Assembly: GCF_036231355.1 (NCBI RefSeq) | Contig: NZ_CP109497.1 | Location: 620,001-684,000 of the forward strand | Source of the DNA: Streptomyces sp. NBC_01431 | Lineage (GTDB): Bacteria; Actinomycetota; Actinomycetes; Streptomycetales; Streptomycetaceae | Direction of reading: 5' to 3' | Length of the DNA: 64,000 nt | In this document: positions 18,071 through 28,104 of the stretch, piece after piece | Position numbering within the stretch: the stretch's first letter is position 1 | Layout: each line of letters opens with the position of its first letter | Translations under genes and position numbers: made by a program | Notes under the pieces: generated by a model | Database searches by the model: none | What the model saw: only the letters and a program-made list of their open reading frames with translations | Told to the model about the DNA's origin: nothing

Positions 18071-19423
18071 GTGAACCGGGACGGGCAGGGAGCCGATGCC
18101 GCCGAGCACGGCGGCAGTCCGTATCACCCAAGGACCGAGCGCCACCAGCGCCAGGGCCGGGGCCGGCTGCGGCTGCGTGATGCCTCGGCCATGGCCATCG
18201 GCGGAATGATCGGCGGCGGTATCTTCTCGGTGCTGGGTGTGACCATCCAGCTCGCGGGCCACCTCGCGTTCGTGTGCTTCGTGCTCGCGGGCGCGGTGGC
18301 GCTGGTCACCGCGCACAGCTACGCGGGGCTCGCCCGGCGCGCGGGACGCTCAGGGGGCCCATACACCTACCTGTGCGAGGCAGGCCACCCGCGCTTCGCG
18401 GCGATCACGAGCTGGTACCTCGTCTTCGGCTACGTCCTCGCCCTGGCCGTCTACGCCTTCACCTTCGGCCACTACGTCGCCCGCGTCCTCGGTACCGGAG
18501 ACCTCGTCGCCAGGGCAGCGTCCGTCATCGTCCTCGGGGCCTTCCTGATGATCAATATTCGGGGTGTCGGTGCGTCGCGCCTCACCGAGGACTCCGTGGT
18601 GCTGGCCAAACTTGTCATCCTGGCCGGCATCGCCGGTATCGGGCTATTCGCGTGGACACCGCACCGGCTCACCCCACTCACCGACACCGGCTACCTGGGC
18701 GTCTTCGTGGGCGCCGCCTCGATCTTCATCGCCTACGAGGGCTTCGAACTGCTCTCCTACGACTACGACGCCATCGAGCGGCCCGCCCGGACGCTGCCCC
18801 GGGCGCTCTACCTGTCGGTGTTCGTGGTCATCGCCGTCTACGTGGCTGTGACGCTGAGTTCACAGATGTTGGTCCCGGACTCTCTGATCGTCTCCCAGCG
18901 CGAGGTGGCCTTCGCCACCGTCGGCCAGGAAGCGCTCGGCACCTTCGGGCGATGGCTGGCGACCGGGGCCGCGGTGCTGGCTACCTCGTCGGCCATCAAT
19001 GCCACCCTCTTCTCCACCGCTAGGCTCGTCCGCGACCTCAGTGCTGCCCGCGAACTGCCGCCCTTCCTGGGCCGGGCACCTGTGGGAGTGGCCGCCAACG
19101 CCATGTGGATGCTCGCCCTGCTCGGCGCGGTCTTCGCCATGCTGCCCGGCATCAACGAACTCCTCGCCTTCGGATCAGCCACCTTCCTCGGCGTGTTCGC
19201 GCTCATCAACCACCTTCACGCCCGCACCACCGACTGCACTCGGGAGCGGGTGCTCGGACACCTGGGGGCAACCGCATGCACCGTCGCCATCGTCGTGCTC
19301 ATGGCCCAGCTCGCTGTCCATGAACCCACCACCCTGGCGCTCATCGCCGGCTGCGTCCTCGGCGTGGGAGCACTACGACTGGTCTTCGCGAGAAACAGAC
19401 CCCCGGCACCGCACCAGCGCTGA
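18071..19423 (+). CDS. APC-superfamily amino-acid permease
   Basis: 450 residues with about 12 membrane helices. The first helix has the APC motif GGMIGGGIFSVLG, and helix 3 follows GRSGGPYTYLCEA. These permeases import amino acids or polyamines with protons. The start is uncertain: the GTG at 18071 is the first in frame, lacks a clear ribosome-binding site, and gives a 35-residue hydrophilic leader before the first helix. It stands alone, 267 bases after the monooxygenase 3' part. Confidence 0.82.
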   Translation: MNRDGQGADAAEHGGSPYHPRTERHQRQGRGRLRLRDASAMAIGGMIGGGIFSVLGVTIQLAGHLAFVCFVLAGAVALVTAHSYAGLARRAGRSGGPYTYLCEAGHPRFAAITSWYLVFGYVLALAVYAFTFGHYVARVLGTGDLVARAASVIVLGAFLMINIRGVGASRLTEDSVVLAKLVILAGIAGIGLFAWTPHRLTPLTDTGYLGVFVGAASIFIAYEGFELLSYDYDAIERPARTLPRALYLSVFVVIAVYVAVTLSSQMLVPDSLIVSQREVAFATVGQEALGTFGRWLATGAAVLATSSAINATLFSTARLVRDLSAARELPPFLGRAPVGVAANAMWMLALLGAVFAMLPGINELLAFGSATFLGVFALINHLHARTTDCTRERVLGHLGATACTVAIVVLMAQLAVHEPTTLALIAGCVLGVGALRLVFARNRPPAPHQR

Positions 19424-20470
19424 CTCCCGATGGCTCCGCCGTCGCGCGCCTACAGCCCGTGCTGCGACCCGGCGGGGCGTCCGGTCGCAGCCGGCGTGAG
19501 GACAGACACGATGCCAAGGCATGGACCGCGGCTGCGAGGTCGCAGTCCCGGGGCATTCAGGTGACAACGATGGTGCGCATCAGGACGGCCGGACGCCAAC
19601 CAGTGGCAGCGGCCGCGTCATGGAGCAGCCCCTCTCACCCGAGTAGGGAACACCCGCATGGGATCCATCTCGCCGAAGGCCGTCTTCCGCCCGCCCCGGC
19701 CCCGTCCTAGGCTGCTTCTGAGGGAGCAGTCATGCATGGAGGCGCGATGCGACCAGCCGTGCGGGTTGCCCCGCCCAGGCTCCCAGCCCCGAGCCGCAGT
19801 AGACCGATGCCTGGCTGGAGCTGTATCGCCGACACCACGGGTCCCGCCTTCGCCCTGCGGACTCGCGCGAACGGTGCACTCCCGCGCACTGCCGCCGCGG
19901 AGGACACGGGCCGAGGAGACGACGAGGGGAGCTTCGTCTCTTCACGCCCACGGCCGCCGCCGGTACCGCATGCTGGCGGCGGCCGTCTCCCAGACCGCGT
20001 CAGGACGCGTGTCAAACGTTCGGCCGCGCCTGCTGCCGGCGCTGATTCCGAAGGAAAGACGGAGACTGCCGCTGCGGCAGGTCCACCCTGGCGTCATGAG
20101 CCACAGACCGCTCGTGGCCCGCTTTACGATCATGGCGGGGTTTTCGCCGAGGAGCAGGCAGCCGGAGCCTTCCAGGGCGTGGAGGCTGATGCCCAGATGG
20201 CGCTGTGGGTGAGGCCCAGGCGCCGGGTGGCGGGAAGGGGGAGCCGCAGGCAAAGGACACGACGGAGCCTTCGCCCCTCCGGCATGGCTGAGGGGTGCGG
20301 CACCCTTCAGGCGGCGATGAACCCGGCAGAGTAGTCAGGGATCTGCCGGAGGCTCGAGACAGGTACGGGTCCCCGAGGATGGCCAAGGTGGCTGCGAGGG
20401 TGGGGGCTGGGACCGACCCGGCCGCGCGCCGACGATGTCAACGTTGCGTCAAAGGGCAGCTCGCCGGCGT
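19424..20470. other. About 1 kb without a confident gene
   Basis: Several open frames exist on both strands (for example 19732-20334 plus and 20012-20386 minus), but none has a recognisable domain, a good ribosome-binding site and consistent codon usage together. It may be decayed sequence next to the IS630 element. Confidence 0.4.
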
Positions 20471-20472
20471 TA

Positions 20473-21639
20473 CTGATCTCGGCGCGTCAGGGTGATGTTG
20501 GTTGAACTTGCCGATGGTGGTGGGACGTTGGCGGTAGACGGTGGTGTGTGAGATGTGCGGATGGGGGCGGGCTGACGCCAGTGGCTCGGCAGCGCCGGGA
20601 GTTGGTACGTATGCAGGCAGCAGAGCTGTTTGCTCAGCAGGTCAAGGCGCCCGAGGTCGCCCGGCAGCTGCGGGTGAGTGTGAAGTCGGCCTACCAGTGG
20701 CAGCAGTTGTGGCGTTGGGGCGGAGTCGAGGCACTTGTCTCTCGGGGGCCGAGCGGGGGCCGGTGCCGGTTGTCTCCGCACTGTCTGGACAAGCTCGCCG
20801 GGTATCTCGAACAGGGGCCGGCCGCGCACGGCTGGGTGGAGGGCCAGGTGTGGACGGCGGCGCGGGTGGCGACGCTGATCGGGCGGAAGTCCATGTCTCC
20901 TACAGCGTCTCGGGCGCGACCAGGCTGATGCGCCGGCTTGGCTTCAGCCCGCAGGTGCCCGCACGGCGCGTGGCCGAGCGCGACGAGGACGCCTTCGGGG
21001 TCTGGAAGGAGGCGACCTGGGCGGAGGTAAAAGGGCCCGGGCGGCCTGCGGGGGCTGGATCTGCTTCGAGGACAAGGCGGGCTTCACCCGGCGGCCGCCC
21101 AAAGGACGCACCTGGGGCCGGCGCGGCGTCACTCCGGTCGTGACGGTCAGCGGACGGCGCTCGGGGCGTCTGTCGGTGGCCGGGCTGATCGCCATGAGGC
21201 CCGGGTCCCGCACCCGCCTGTGTCACCGCCTGCTCGCCCACCCTGCGGGCCGGGGCAAGCGCCGGAGCATGGGCGAGCGCGACTTCATCGCACTGATCGA
21301 CAGCGTCCACCAGCTCGTCAGGGCGCCACTCGTGCTGGTGTGGGACCGGCTCAACACCCACGTCTCGCACGCCATGCGGGAGTTGATCGCCCGGCGGGAG
21401 TGGCTGACGGTATTCCTGCTGCCCGCTTACTCGCCTCAGCTCAATCCGGTGGAAGGGGCATGGGCACATATCAAACGCAGCCTCGCCAACCTTGCTGTCG
21501 TGGCCCTCGACCGCCTCGAGACACTCGTACGCAACCGCCTCAAACGCCTCCAGTACCGGCCCGGCATCCTCGATGGCTTCATAGCCGGAACCGGCCTCTC
21601 CCTCGACACACCAGCATCACCCTGACGCGCCGAAATCAG
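20473..21639 (+). mobile_element. IS630-family element, inactivated
   Basis: Terminal inverted repeats of 25 bp (20473-20497 and 21615-21639) differ at one base. Both ends are flanked by TA (20471-20472 and 21640-21641), the target duplication of the IS630/Tc1 group. The ends are well kept although the transposase is frameshifted, so the element could still be moved in trans. Confidence 0.85.
20548..21625 (+). pseudogene. IS630 transposase with two frameshifts
   Basis: The N-terminal helix-turn-helix part (VARQLRVSVKSAYQWQQLW) is in one frame up to about 20,890. SYSVSGATRLMRRLGFSPQ continues in a second frame to about 21,035. A third frame carries the catalytic C-terminus: VLVWDRLNTHVS and PAYSPQLNPVEGAWAHIK, the last two DDE positions. 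No single product can be made without frameshifting. Confidence 0.82.
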
Positions 21640-21897
21640 TAGCGCTAAGCCCGGGCACCCGGTCTGAGATGCGGCGCTGGGGCGCCCGGTTCGCTGCGGG
21701 AAGCCGGCTCGTGCGCCTCTTCAGTCGAGAGCGCCTACCAGGGGTCGCAGCGCGCGCCCCGCCTCCGCCCTTGCCGAGCCCTGCTAAAGTCCCGATAAAA
21801 TTACCTTTGGTGTGCCGGGAAGTCTGGTCGGCTCGGGGGACGACTGCGGCGATCAGGCGGCGGCGACCCCGTTCGTCGTGATGGGGTCTTTTCGCAG

Positions 21898-23445
21898 ATG
21901 CGCGCCGTGGGGATCGTTCTCTTCCTGGTGGTTCTGGCCACCGCCGTGGCCACCTTCGCCCGACGCTGGCGCGTGCCCGCCCCCTCCCTGCTGGTCCTGG
22001 CCGGCATCGGGGTTGCACTGATACCCGGCGTGCCCGCGCTGCACATCCCGCCGCAGGCCATCGCGCTGGTCGTGCTGCCCCCGCTGCTGTACGCCTCCGC
22101 CGAGGAACTGTCGCTGCGCGACCTGCGCACGGTGTGGAAGCCGGTGACGATCCTCGCCTTCGGCCTGGTCTTCGCCTCTGCGGCGGCCGTCGGCTTCGCG
22201 GCGGTCGCGATCACCGGCCTGCCGCCCGCGATGGCCTTCGTCCTCGGGGCCGTACTCGCCTCCACCGACCCGGTGGCCGTCACCGCGCTCGGCCGCCGAC
22301 TCGCCCTGCCGGGAAGGGTCCAGGTCCTGGTGCAGGCGGAGAGCCTGTTCAACGACGCCACCTCGCTGGTGCTGTTCAAGGTCGCCGTCGGCATCGCCGT
22401 GGCGACCGGGGCTGCGGTGAGCCTGCCCTCGGCCGGCGCGGAGTTCCTGCTGCTGGGAGGTGGCGGCAGCCTGATCGGCGCGGCGGTCGCGGGCCTGGTG
22501 TGGCTGATCCGCCGCCGCACCACGGACCCGGTGCTGGAGACGGTGATCGCCCTGATCACCCCGTACGCGGCGTACGTGGTGGCGGAAGCCGCGCACACCT
22601 CCGGCATCACCTCGGTCGTCGTCGCCGGGGTTCTGCTCGGCCGCAGTGGCCACCGCCTCACCGACGCCCACATCCGCCTGCAGCTGCACGCCGTCTACGC
22701 GGTGGTGGTGTTCATCCTGGAGAGCGTGGTCTTCAGCATCGTCGGCCTGGAGCTGCCCGCGCTGGTGCGGGACCTGCCCGCGGGCAGCGGCTGGTGGCCT
22801 CTTCAGGCGCTCGCTCTGGCCGCCGTGCTGATCGCGGTGCGGGTGCTGTCGACGCTGCCGCTGACCCGGGCGGTCAAGCCCTCCCGGGGCCGGATGTCCT
22901 GGCGGGTGGCCGGGGTGGTGACCTGGGCCGGCACCCGAGGTGTGATGCCGCTGGCCGCATCCCTGTCGATCCCGCTCCTCGCGAGCGACGGCAGCGCGCT
23001 GGCCGGCCGACCGCTGGTGCTGGTGCTGACCACAGCGGTCGTGGTGTTCACCCTGGTCGTCCAGGGCCTGAGCCTGGCGGCGGTGGTCAACCGCTCCGGC
23101 CTGGCGCTGGAGCCCGAGCACACCGCCCGCGAGGAGGCGGAGGCCCGTGATGCCCTCAACCGCGCCGCGCTCGCCCACGTCGACGACCTCGCCTCCCTGG
23201 AGGCGATGCCCGAGGCCGTGATCGACCGGGTCCGGCGTGGGCTGAGCGCCCGGCTCGACCACAGGGTCGACGGCCCGGACGGCAGCACCGTGGACGCCAC
23301 CTACCGCGAGCTGCGGCATGAGGTGATCGCCGTCCAGAGCACGGAGCTGCACCGCCTGTACGACGAGCACCGGATCAGCGATGCCACCCGCCGGAGCCTG
23401 CAGCACGACCTCGACCGCGAGGAGGCCGCACTCGGCACGTCGTGA
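21898..23445 (+). CDS. CPA1-family Na+/H+ antiporter (NhaP/NHE type)
   Basis: 515 residues: about 12 membrane helices, then a hydrophilic tail from about 405. Diagnostic segments are LASTDPVAVTALGRRL, ESLFNDATSLVLF (the ND-type ion-binding helix) and TWAGTRGVMPLAASL. Such antiporters exchange Na+ or K+ for protons and set cytoplasmic pH. The tail resembles those of other actinobacterial CPA1 proteins. A long hairpin follows the stop. Confidence 0.9.
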   Translation: MRAVGIVLFLVVLATAVATFARRWRVPAPSLLVLAGIGVALIPGVPALHIPPQAIALVVLPPLLYASAEELSLRDLRTVWKPVTILAFGLVFASAAAVGFAAVAITGLPPAMAFVLGAVLASTDPVAVTALGRRLALPGRVQVLVQAESLFNDATSLVLFKVAVGIAVATGAAVSLPSAGAEFLLLGGGGSLIGAAVAGLVWLIRRRTTDPVLETVIALITPYAAYVVAEAAHTSGITSVVVAGVLLGRSGHRLTDAHIRLQLHAVYAVVVFILESVVFSIVGLELPALVRDLPAGSGWWPLQALALAAVLIAVRVLSTLPLTRAVKPSRGRMSWRVAGVVTWAGTRGVMPLAASLSIPLLASDGSALAGRPLVLVLTTAVVVFTLVVQGLSLAAVVNRSGLALEPEHTAREEAEARDALNRAALAHVDDLASLEAMPEAVIDRVRRGLSARLDHRVDGPDGSTVDATYRELRHEVIAVQSTELHRLYDEHRISDATRRSLQHDLDREEAALGTS

Positions 23446-23457
23446 GCGCGCCGGCCC

Positions 23458-23508
23458 AGGTCGCCTGAACCTGGCCGCTACGCGTGTGCGGCCAGGTTCA
23501 GGCGACCT
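23458..23508. terminator. Exceptionally long perfect hairpin between convergent genes
   Basis: A perfect 21-bp stem (23458-23478 with 23488-23508) and a 9-nt loop. It lies 13 bases after the antiporter stop and overlaps the stop codon of the minus-strand DUF4118 pseudogene, so it can terminate both. Confidence 0.8.
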
Positions 23509-24108
23509 TCACGGGCCGGGACAGGGCGTCCATCGCGCGGCCGGCCTGGTCAGTCAGGGTCACCGCCACGAGCAGCGCCTGTCGGGTGGGTATGCTGCCG
23601 GGGATGGGGTCGAGCATGAACCGGCCGATGTAGCGGCCATTGCCGAACAGCCGCAGCTCCACCTCCTCGGCGGGCATGCCGAGCTGGTCGGTGGCCCAGG
23701 TCCTGCGTCCGACGACGATGGAGCCGTCGTGCTCCAGGCGCGGCGGACGGCCGAGCAGCGTGCCGTACTCGAAGCGGCAGCCGCGCAACTGGAGCAGGTC
23801 GGTCAGCTGGGCGCGCACGTGGTCGACCACGGCCGGGGCCGAGCCGACGGAGTGGGCCAGCACCGCGCTCTCGTGGATCTGGGCCAGGTAGCCGGCATCG
23901 GTGACCACGCGGCGGCGCTCAGCGCGGCGACCGCACCCGCGAGCCGGTGCCCCAGTGCGGCGACCGCGACCACCGCCACGACCAGGAGCAGGGTCACGTT
24001 GGTGTTCGCCAGGTGCCCGCGCCACGGCAGCAGCACCGCGCTGAGCGCGAGCGGAACCAACGCCGCGGTGACGAGTGAGACCGGGCCTCTCATGACGTAC
24101 CGGCGCAT
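23498..24108 (-). pseudogene. DUF4118 sensor-like protein, deleted and frameshifted
   Basis: The N-terminus reads as the DUF4118 membrane domain (SLVTAALVPLALSAVLLPW, VTLLLVVAVVAVAALGHRLAG). Near 23,905 the frame changes and the protein resumes as GYLAQIHESAVLAHSVGSAPAVVDHV, with RGCRFEYG and the C-terminal LTDQAG. In intact relatives about 45 residues including the fourth helix and a linker lie between these parts, so an internal deletion caused the shift. GGGAGG precedes the ATG at 24108. Confidence 0.7.
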
Positions 24109-24257
24109 CATGCACCTCCCGACCTCTGGTGTAGCAGGACCAGGGCGGGGCGCAAGTGCTGAGGACGGCCGTTAACGCAACTCTTGCGCACGTCTTCGGC
24201 GGTCCCGTGCGCCGCACGGCGCGTTCGTCCTGGTGGCTGCCAGGGGCGGCCCGCGCC

Positions 24258-24626
24258 TCACGGGGTGTCGTCGCTGTGGGCGAGGACCCGGTCCAGGCCC
24301 AGGGCTCGCAGTGAGGCCCGGGTGCGGGGGGCGGCGTGGTGGACGGTGACCGCGACGGCGCGGGCCCGGGCGGCGACGGCGAGCGGGACGAACACCGCGC
24401 CGGTCAGGGACGGGCCCAGGTCGCCGGCTCGGGTGAGGTCGATGTGGGCCTGGTGGGGCCCGGCGTCCAGCAGGTGTGCCAGTGCCCGGCCCGCCCGCTC
24501 GGCGCTCTTCTCGTCGAGTGGGCCGCGCAGGCTCACCACCAGGCTGTCGGGCCCGGTCTGGCGGACGTCCACGGTCTTGACGGGGCTGTGCGCGGCCAGC
24601 CACTTCCTCCAGGCTCGGTCGGGCAC
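24258..24626 (-). CDS. STAS-domain protein
   Basis: 122 residues from a GTG start. VDVRQTGPDSLVVSLRGPLD, AHIDLTRAGDLGPSLTGAVF and the helix ALGLDRVLAHSD fit a STAS (anti-sigma-factor antagonist) fold. The position usually held by the phosphorylatable Ser has GPSLTG, so phosphorylation is plausible. It lies 30 bases after the MerR gene on the same strand and is probably co-transcribed with it. Confidence 0.65.
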   Translation of the reverse strand: MPDRAWRKWLAAHSPVKTVDVRQTGPDSLVVSLRGPLDEKSAERAGRALAHLLDAGPHQAHIDLTRAGDLGPSLTGAVFVPLAVAARARAVAVTVHHAAPRTRASLRALGLDRVLAHSDDTP

Positions 24627-24656
24627 GGCGCCTCAAACAGGGACGGGGAGCGGGTC

Positions 24657-25085
24657 TCAGCGGTTCGGGGTGGCGGGGGAATCGCCTGCTGCTTGGAGTC
24701 TGCCGCGCAGGGTGGCGGCGAAGTCCTCGGCGCGCGAGAGCTGGACGCGCAGGTCGGCGATGCGGTCCTGGGCGGCCTGCTCGTAGCCGCGTACCCGTTC
24801 CAGCAGTTTCTCCCGCTCCTCGGCCCCTGCCTCGGCTGGCGTGTCGGTGTCGAGGAGGTCGGTGGCCTCCAGCAGGTCGCGCATCTGGTCGAGGGTGAAG
24901 CCCAGTGGCTTCATCCGGCGGATCACCATCAGGCGGGCGACGTCGGCCTCGGTGTAGAGGCGAAAGCCCCCCTGGGAGCGGGCGGAGGGGACGAGGAGGC
25001 CGGCCTCCTCGTAGTGGCGGATGGTCCGCAGGGACAGTTCGGTACGGGTGGCGACCTCGCCGATCTGCATGTGCTCGGATTCCAC
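24657..25085 (-). CDS. MerR-family transcriptional regulator
   Basis: 142 residues: MerR winged helix (MQIGEVATRTELSLRTIRHYE, GGFRLYTEADVARLMVIRRM) and a dimerisation coiled coil ending in a short effector tail without a cysteine cluster, so a metal sensor is unlikely. The GTG at 25085 (GAGGG nine bases upstream) is favoured; the ATG at 25070 lacks a ribosome-binding site. The gene is divergent from the SulP transporter at 25512, and a dyad between them is the probable binding site. Confidence 0.85.
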   Translation of the reverse strand: MESEHMQIGEVATRTELSLRTIRHYEEAGLLVPSARSQGGFRLYTEADVARLMVIRRMKPLGFTLDQMRDLLEATDLLDTDTPAEAGAEEREKLLERVRGYEQAAQDRIADLRVQLSRAEDFAATLRGRLQAAGDSPATPNR

Positions 25086-25150
25086 GCCCGTTGCCCTCGG
25101 TCCTTCTCGTCCACGGTTTGCCCCGGGGCCGACGGCCCCAGCAATCCCTA

Positions 25151-25171
25151 CTCTAACGTTAGGGTAGAGTT
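25151..25171. promoter_or_regulatory. Dyad between the MerR and SulP genes
   Basis: ACTCTA (25151-25156) and TAGAGT (25166-25171) form an inverted repeat with a CTAACGTTAG palindrome nested in it, in the region where divergent MerR promoters usually lie. It could control both the MerR-STAS and SulP transcripts. Confidence 0.6.
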
Positions 25172-25511
25172 CACGGTGTGCGGGAGCGGCACGCGTGTGC
25201 CCCTTTCGCCGACCCGCGGACCGTGACCATGAGCGGTCCGCCCGCCCGTCGGGGCCGATGGCGCCTCCGCGAAGCCCCCTTCGGCAGGAGATCCAGCGTG
25301 CGCATGCCCCAGGTGCCCCGCGCCGCCACCTGCCCCCCGTGACCCTACGCGGACCGTGAGCTGATCGGCCGCCTGCGGGCCGGCCTCGCTCCACCCCTCA
25401 GCCTTTCCGCCCGCCACCTCGGGCGATCCGCGGGATGCCGCCCTGGCCTTCCGTGTTCCCGTCCCCGCGCGCACCGCCGGTCGCGCCCGAGCACGACAGG
25501 TTCCCGCCGTC
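25172..25511 (+). other. Leader region of the SulP gene
   Basis: About 340 bases between the MerR dyad and the SulP start. It contains an 8-bp stem-loop, GCGGACCG pairing with CGGTCCGC, at about 25216-25241. No gene is convincing here. If the promoter is at the dyad, the transcript has a long untranslated leader. Confidence 0.35.
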
Positions 25512-27014
25512 TTGCAGACTTCCCCGCTCACCGCTGCCTCGCGCCTGCGCGGCTCCCGCCCCGCCTGGTTGTCGAACCCGAAGGTCCTGCGCACCGAGGT
25601 GCTGGCCGGCCTGGTGGTCGCCCTCGCGCTGATCCCCGAGGCGATCTCGTTCTCGGTCATCGCCGGGGTTGACCCGAAGATCGGCCTGTTCGCGTCCTTC
25701 ACCATGGCCGTGACCATCGCGATCGTCGGCGGACGCCCCGCGATGATCTCCGCCGCCACCGGCGCCGTCGCACTGGTCATCGGCCCGCTCAACCGCCAGC
25801 ACGGCCTGGGCTACCTCATCGCCTGCGTCATCCTCGCGGGCGTCCTCCAGATCGTGCTCGGCGCGCTCGGCGTCGCCAAGCTCATGCGCTTCGTGCCCCG
25901 CAGCGTGATGGTCGGCTTCGTCAACGCTCTGGCGATCCTGATCTTCATGGCGCAGATCCCCAACACGGTGGACGTGTTGTGGGCGGTCTACCCGCTGGTC
26001 GCCGCCGGCCTGGCCCTGATGGTGTTCTTCCCGAAGGTCACCACCGTGATCCCGGCGCCGCTGGTGTCCATCGTGATCCTGACCGTCATGACGGTGGGCG
26101 CCGGGATCGCCGTGCCGACCGTGGGCGACAAGGGCAAGCTGCCCTCGTCCCTGCCCGTGCCGGGCCTGCCGGACGTGCCGTTCACCCTGCACACCCTGAC
26201 CGTCATCGCCCCCTACGCGCTCGCCATGGCGCTGGTCGGGCTGATGGAGTCGCTGATGACCGCCAAACTCGTCGACGACATCACCGAGACCCGCTCCAAT
26301 AAGACCCGCGAGTCCATCGGCCAGGGCATCGCCAACATCGTCACCGGCTTCTTCGGCGGCATGGGCGGCTGCGCGATGATCGGCCAGACCATGATCAACG
26401 TGAAGACGTCCGGCGCCCGCACCCGCCTGTCCACGTTCCTGGCGGGCGCGTTCCTGATGGTGCTGTGCGTCGTCTTCGGCCCCGTCGTCTCCGACATCCC
26501 GATGGCCGCCCTGGTCGCCGTGATGATCCTGGTCTCCGTCGGCACCTTCGACTGGCACTCCATCGCCCCCAAGACGTTGAAGCGGATGCCCGCCGGTGAG
26601 ATCACCGTCATGGTGATCACCGTCGCCGTCGTCGTCGCCACCAGCAACCTCGCGATCGGCGTCGTCGTCGGCTCCATCACCGCGATGGTCATCTTCGGCA
26701 AGCGCGTCGCCCACCTCGTGAACGTCACCGCGGTTACCGACCCCGACGGCGGCCAGGTGGTCTACTCGGTGACCGGCGCCCTGTTCTTCGCCTCCAGCAA
26801 CGACCTCGTCGGCCAGTTCGACTACGCCGGCGACCCCGGCAAGGTCGTCATCGACCTCACCGACGCCCACATCTGGGACGCCTCCTCGGTGGCCGCCCTC
26901 GACGCCGTCGAGACCAAGTACACCCAGCGCGGCAAGACGGTGGAGATCATCGGCCTCAACCAGCACAGCGCCAGGATCCACGAAACCCTCAGCGGCGAAC
27001 TCACCAGCCACTGA
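25512..27014 (+). CDS. SulP-family anion transporter with STAS domain
   Basis: 500 residues: SulP membrane domain (about 25-400) with LIPEAISFSVIAGVDPKIGLFAS and GGMGGCAMIGQTMINVKTSG, then a cytoplasmic STAS domain (about 415-495) with VVIDLTDAHIWDASSVAALD. This subgroup imports sulfate or bicarbonate. A TTG start at 25512 is assumed, without a clear ribosome-binding site; the true start could differ. Probably regulated by the divergent MerR protein. Confidence 0.88.
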   Translation: MQTSPLTAASRLRGSRPAWLSNPKVLRTEVLAGLVVALALIPEAISFSVIAGVDPKIGLFASFTMAVTIAIVGGRPAMISAATGAVALVIGPLNRQHGLGYLIACVILAGVLQIVLGALGVAKLMRFVPRSVMVGFVNALAILIFMAQIPNTVDVLWAVYPLVAAGLALMVFFPKVTTVIPAPLVSIVILTVMTVGAGIAVPTVGDKGKLPSSLPVPGLPDVPFTLHTLTVIAPYALAMALVGLMESLMTAKLVDDITETRSNKTRESIGQGIANIVTGFFGGMGGCAMIGQTMINVKTSGARTRLSTFLAGAFLMVLCVVFGPVVSDIPMAALVAVMILVSVGTFDWHSIAPKTLKRMPAGEITVMVITVAVVVATSNLAIGVVVGSITAMVIFGKRVAHLVNVTAVTDPDGGQVVYSVTGALFFASSNDLVGQFDYAGDPGKVVIDLTDAHIWDASSVAALDAVETKYTQRGKTVEIIGLNQHSARIHETLSGELTSH

Positions 27015-27034
27015 CACCGCGCTCCACCTCGGGA

Positions 27035-27059
27035 GCCGTGCCCGCACTGCGGGCACGGC
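27035..27059 (+). terminator. Terminator after the SulP gene
   Basis: A perfect 12-bp inverted repeat (27035-27046 with 27048-27059) begins 21 bases after the stop. Confidence 0.75.
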
Positions 27060-27353
27060 CCCCAGCCGTCCCGGGTCCGGCGCCAGGAGCGCAACCAGTT
27101 GTCGTGTCCCGATTGGTTGGTGGTCCAGCGGTTCACGGCGAGATGCGTCCTGGCCAGCCGTCAGGTTCAGCAGTGCGGACCGGTGTCGTCCTGCTCGGCC
27201 GCATCGGGACTGTCGTCGCCCTCCCGGCCGACGCCGGTCCAGGCCCCGGATGGGTAGGGCAGGTCGGCGTCCTCGATGCCGAGCAGCGGGCAGCCCCTGG
27301 TGCGGTTCGGGCCGGGGATCACCGGCGGGCCTCTTCCCGGCGGTCGGTGGCGG

Positions 27354-27970
27354 TCAGCTCGGCGGCTGAGCGATCAGCCGCCGGCGGAGGTCGATCTCCT
27401 CGGGGGTGAGCGGTTCGTCGTCCTGGCGGATGCGTGCCGGACGGGGCCGCAGGGGCAGGCCGTCGTCCGCTGCCGCGTTGGCGGCTTCCTCCGCCTCGGC
27501 GAGCGCCCGGTACACCGAGGCAACCCACGGGTGCTCGCCGGCGTTCTTGCCGGTCTTGATGACGAGCTTCTTGGCGATCTCGGGCACCGGGGTGCCCTTG
27601 TCCTTGAGCGCGACGGCGAAGGTCAGCATGTCGTCGTCGATGACCTTCGGCCGGCCGCCGTGGTTGCCCTTGCGGGCGGCGCTCTGCTGGCCCTCCAGGG
27701 TCTTCTCCCGGATGTAGTTGCGGTCGAGCTGGGCAGCGACGGCCAGCACGGCGAAGAGCATCGAGCCCATGCCGTTGGGGTCGTAGACGCCGGTGAGCGG
27801 GCCTGTGAGGAGTTCGAGCAGGATGCCGGCTCCCTCCAGGTCGGCGGAGAGCTGCATCAGCTCGGCGGCGTTGCGGGCCAGGCGCTTCATCTCGTGGGCG
27901 GTCAGGATGACGACCTGGTCGGGGGCCGCCTCCTTGAACTCGGTGGCGAGCTTGAGAACCTGTCTTTGAA
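27354..27970 (-). pseudogene. Serine recombinase (resolvase/invertase) lacking its N-terminus
   Basis: The readable part, about 200 residues, starts within the catalytic domain (VVILTAHEMKRLARNAAEL), includes GMGSMLFAVLAVAAQLDRNYIREKTLEGQ and ends with a helix-turn-helix-like region (GGRPKVIDDDML, PEIAKKLVI). The first ~70 residues, with the nucleophilic Ser, are missing: homology stops near 27,970 at the junction with unrelated sequence. The C-terminus is longer than in simple resolvases. Non-functional. Confidence 0.75.
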
Positions 27971-28104
27971 CCGTGTTGATGCTCTTGGAGCGTTGGCCTG
28001 AGGTTGCTACGGATCTCGGTATGGGTTGACGCTGCGGGGAGTGGGGTCGCGACTTGTCGTCGGCGGCATTGTTCGCCGCGCCTCGGCCTCAGGGGGTGGG
28101 CGGT

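Noticed and set aside
19732..20334. A 200-residue plus-strand frame as a gene
   Set aside because: No domain, no ribosome-binding site, and competing frames of similar quality on the other strand.
25398..27056. A 552-residue minus-strand frame rich in Asp, Gly and His
   Set aside because: Exact antisense of the SulP gene; the composition reflects the complement of hydrophobic codons.
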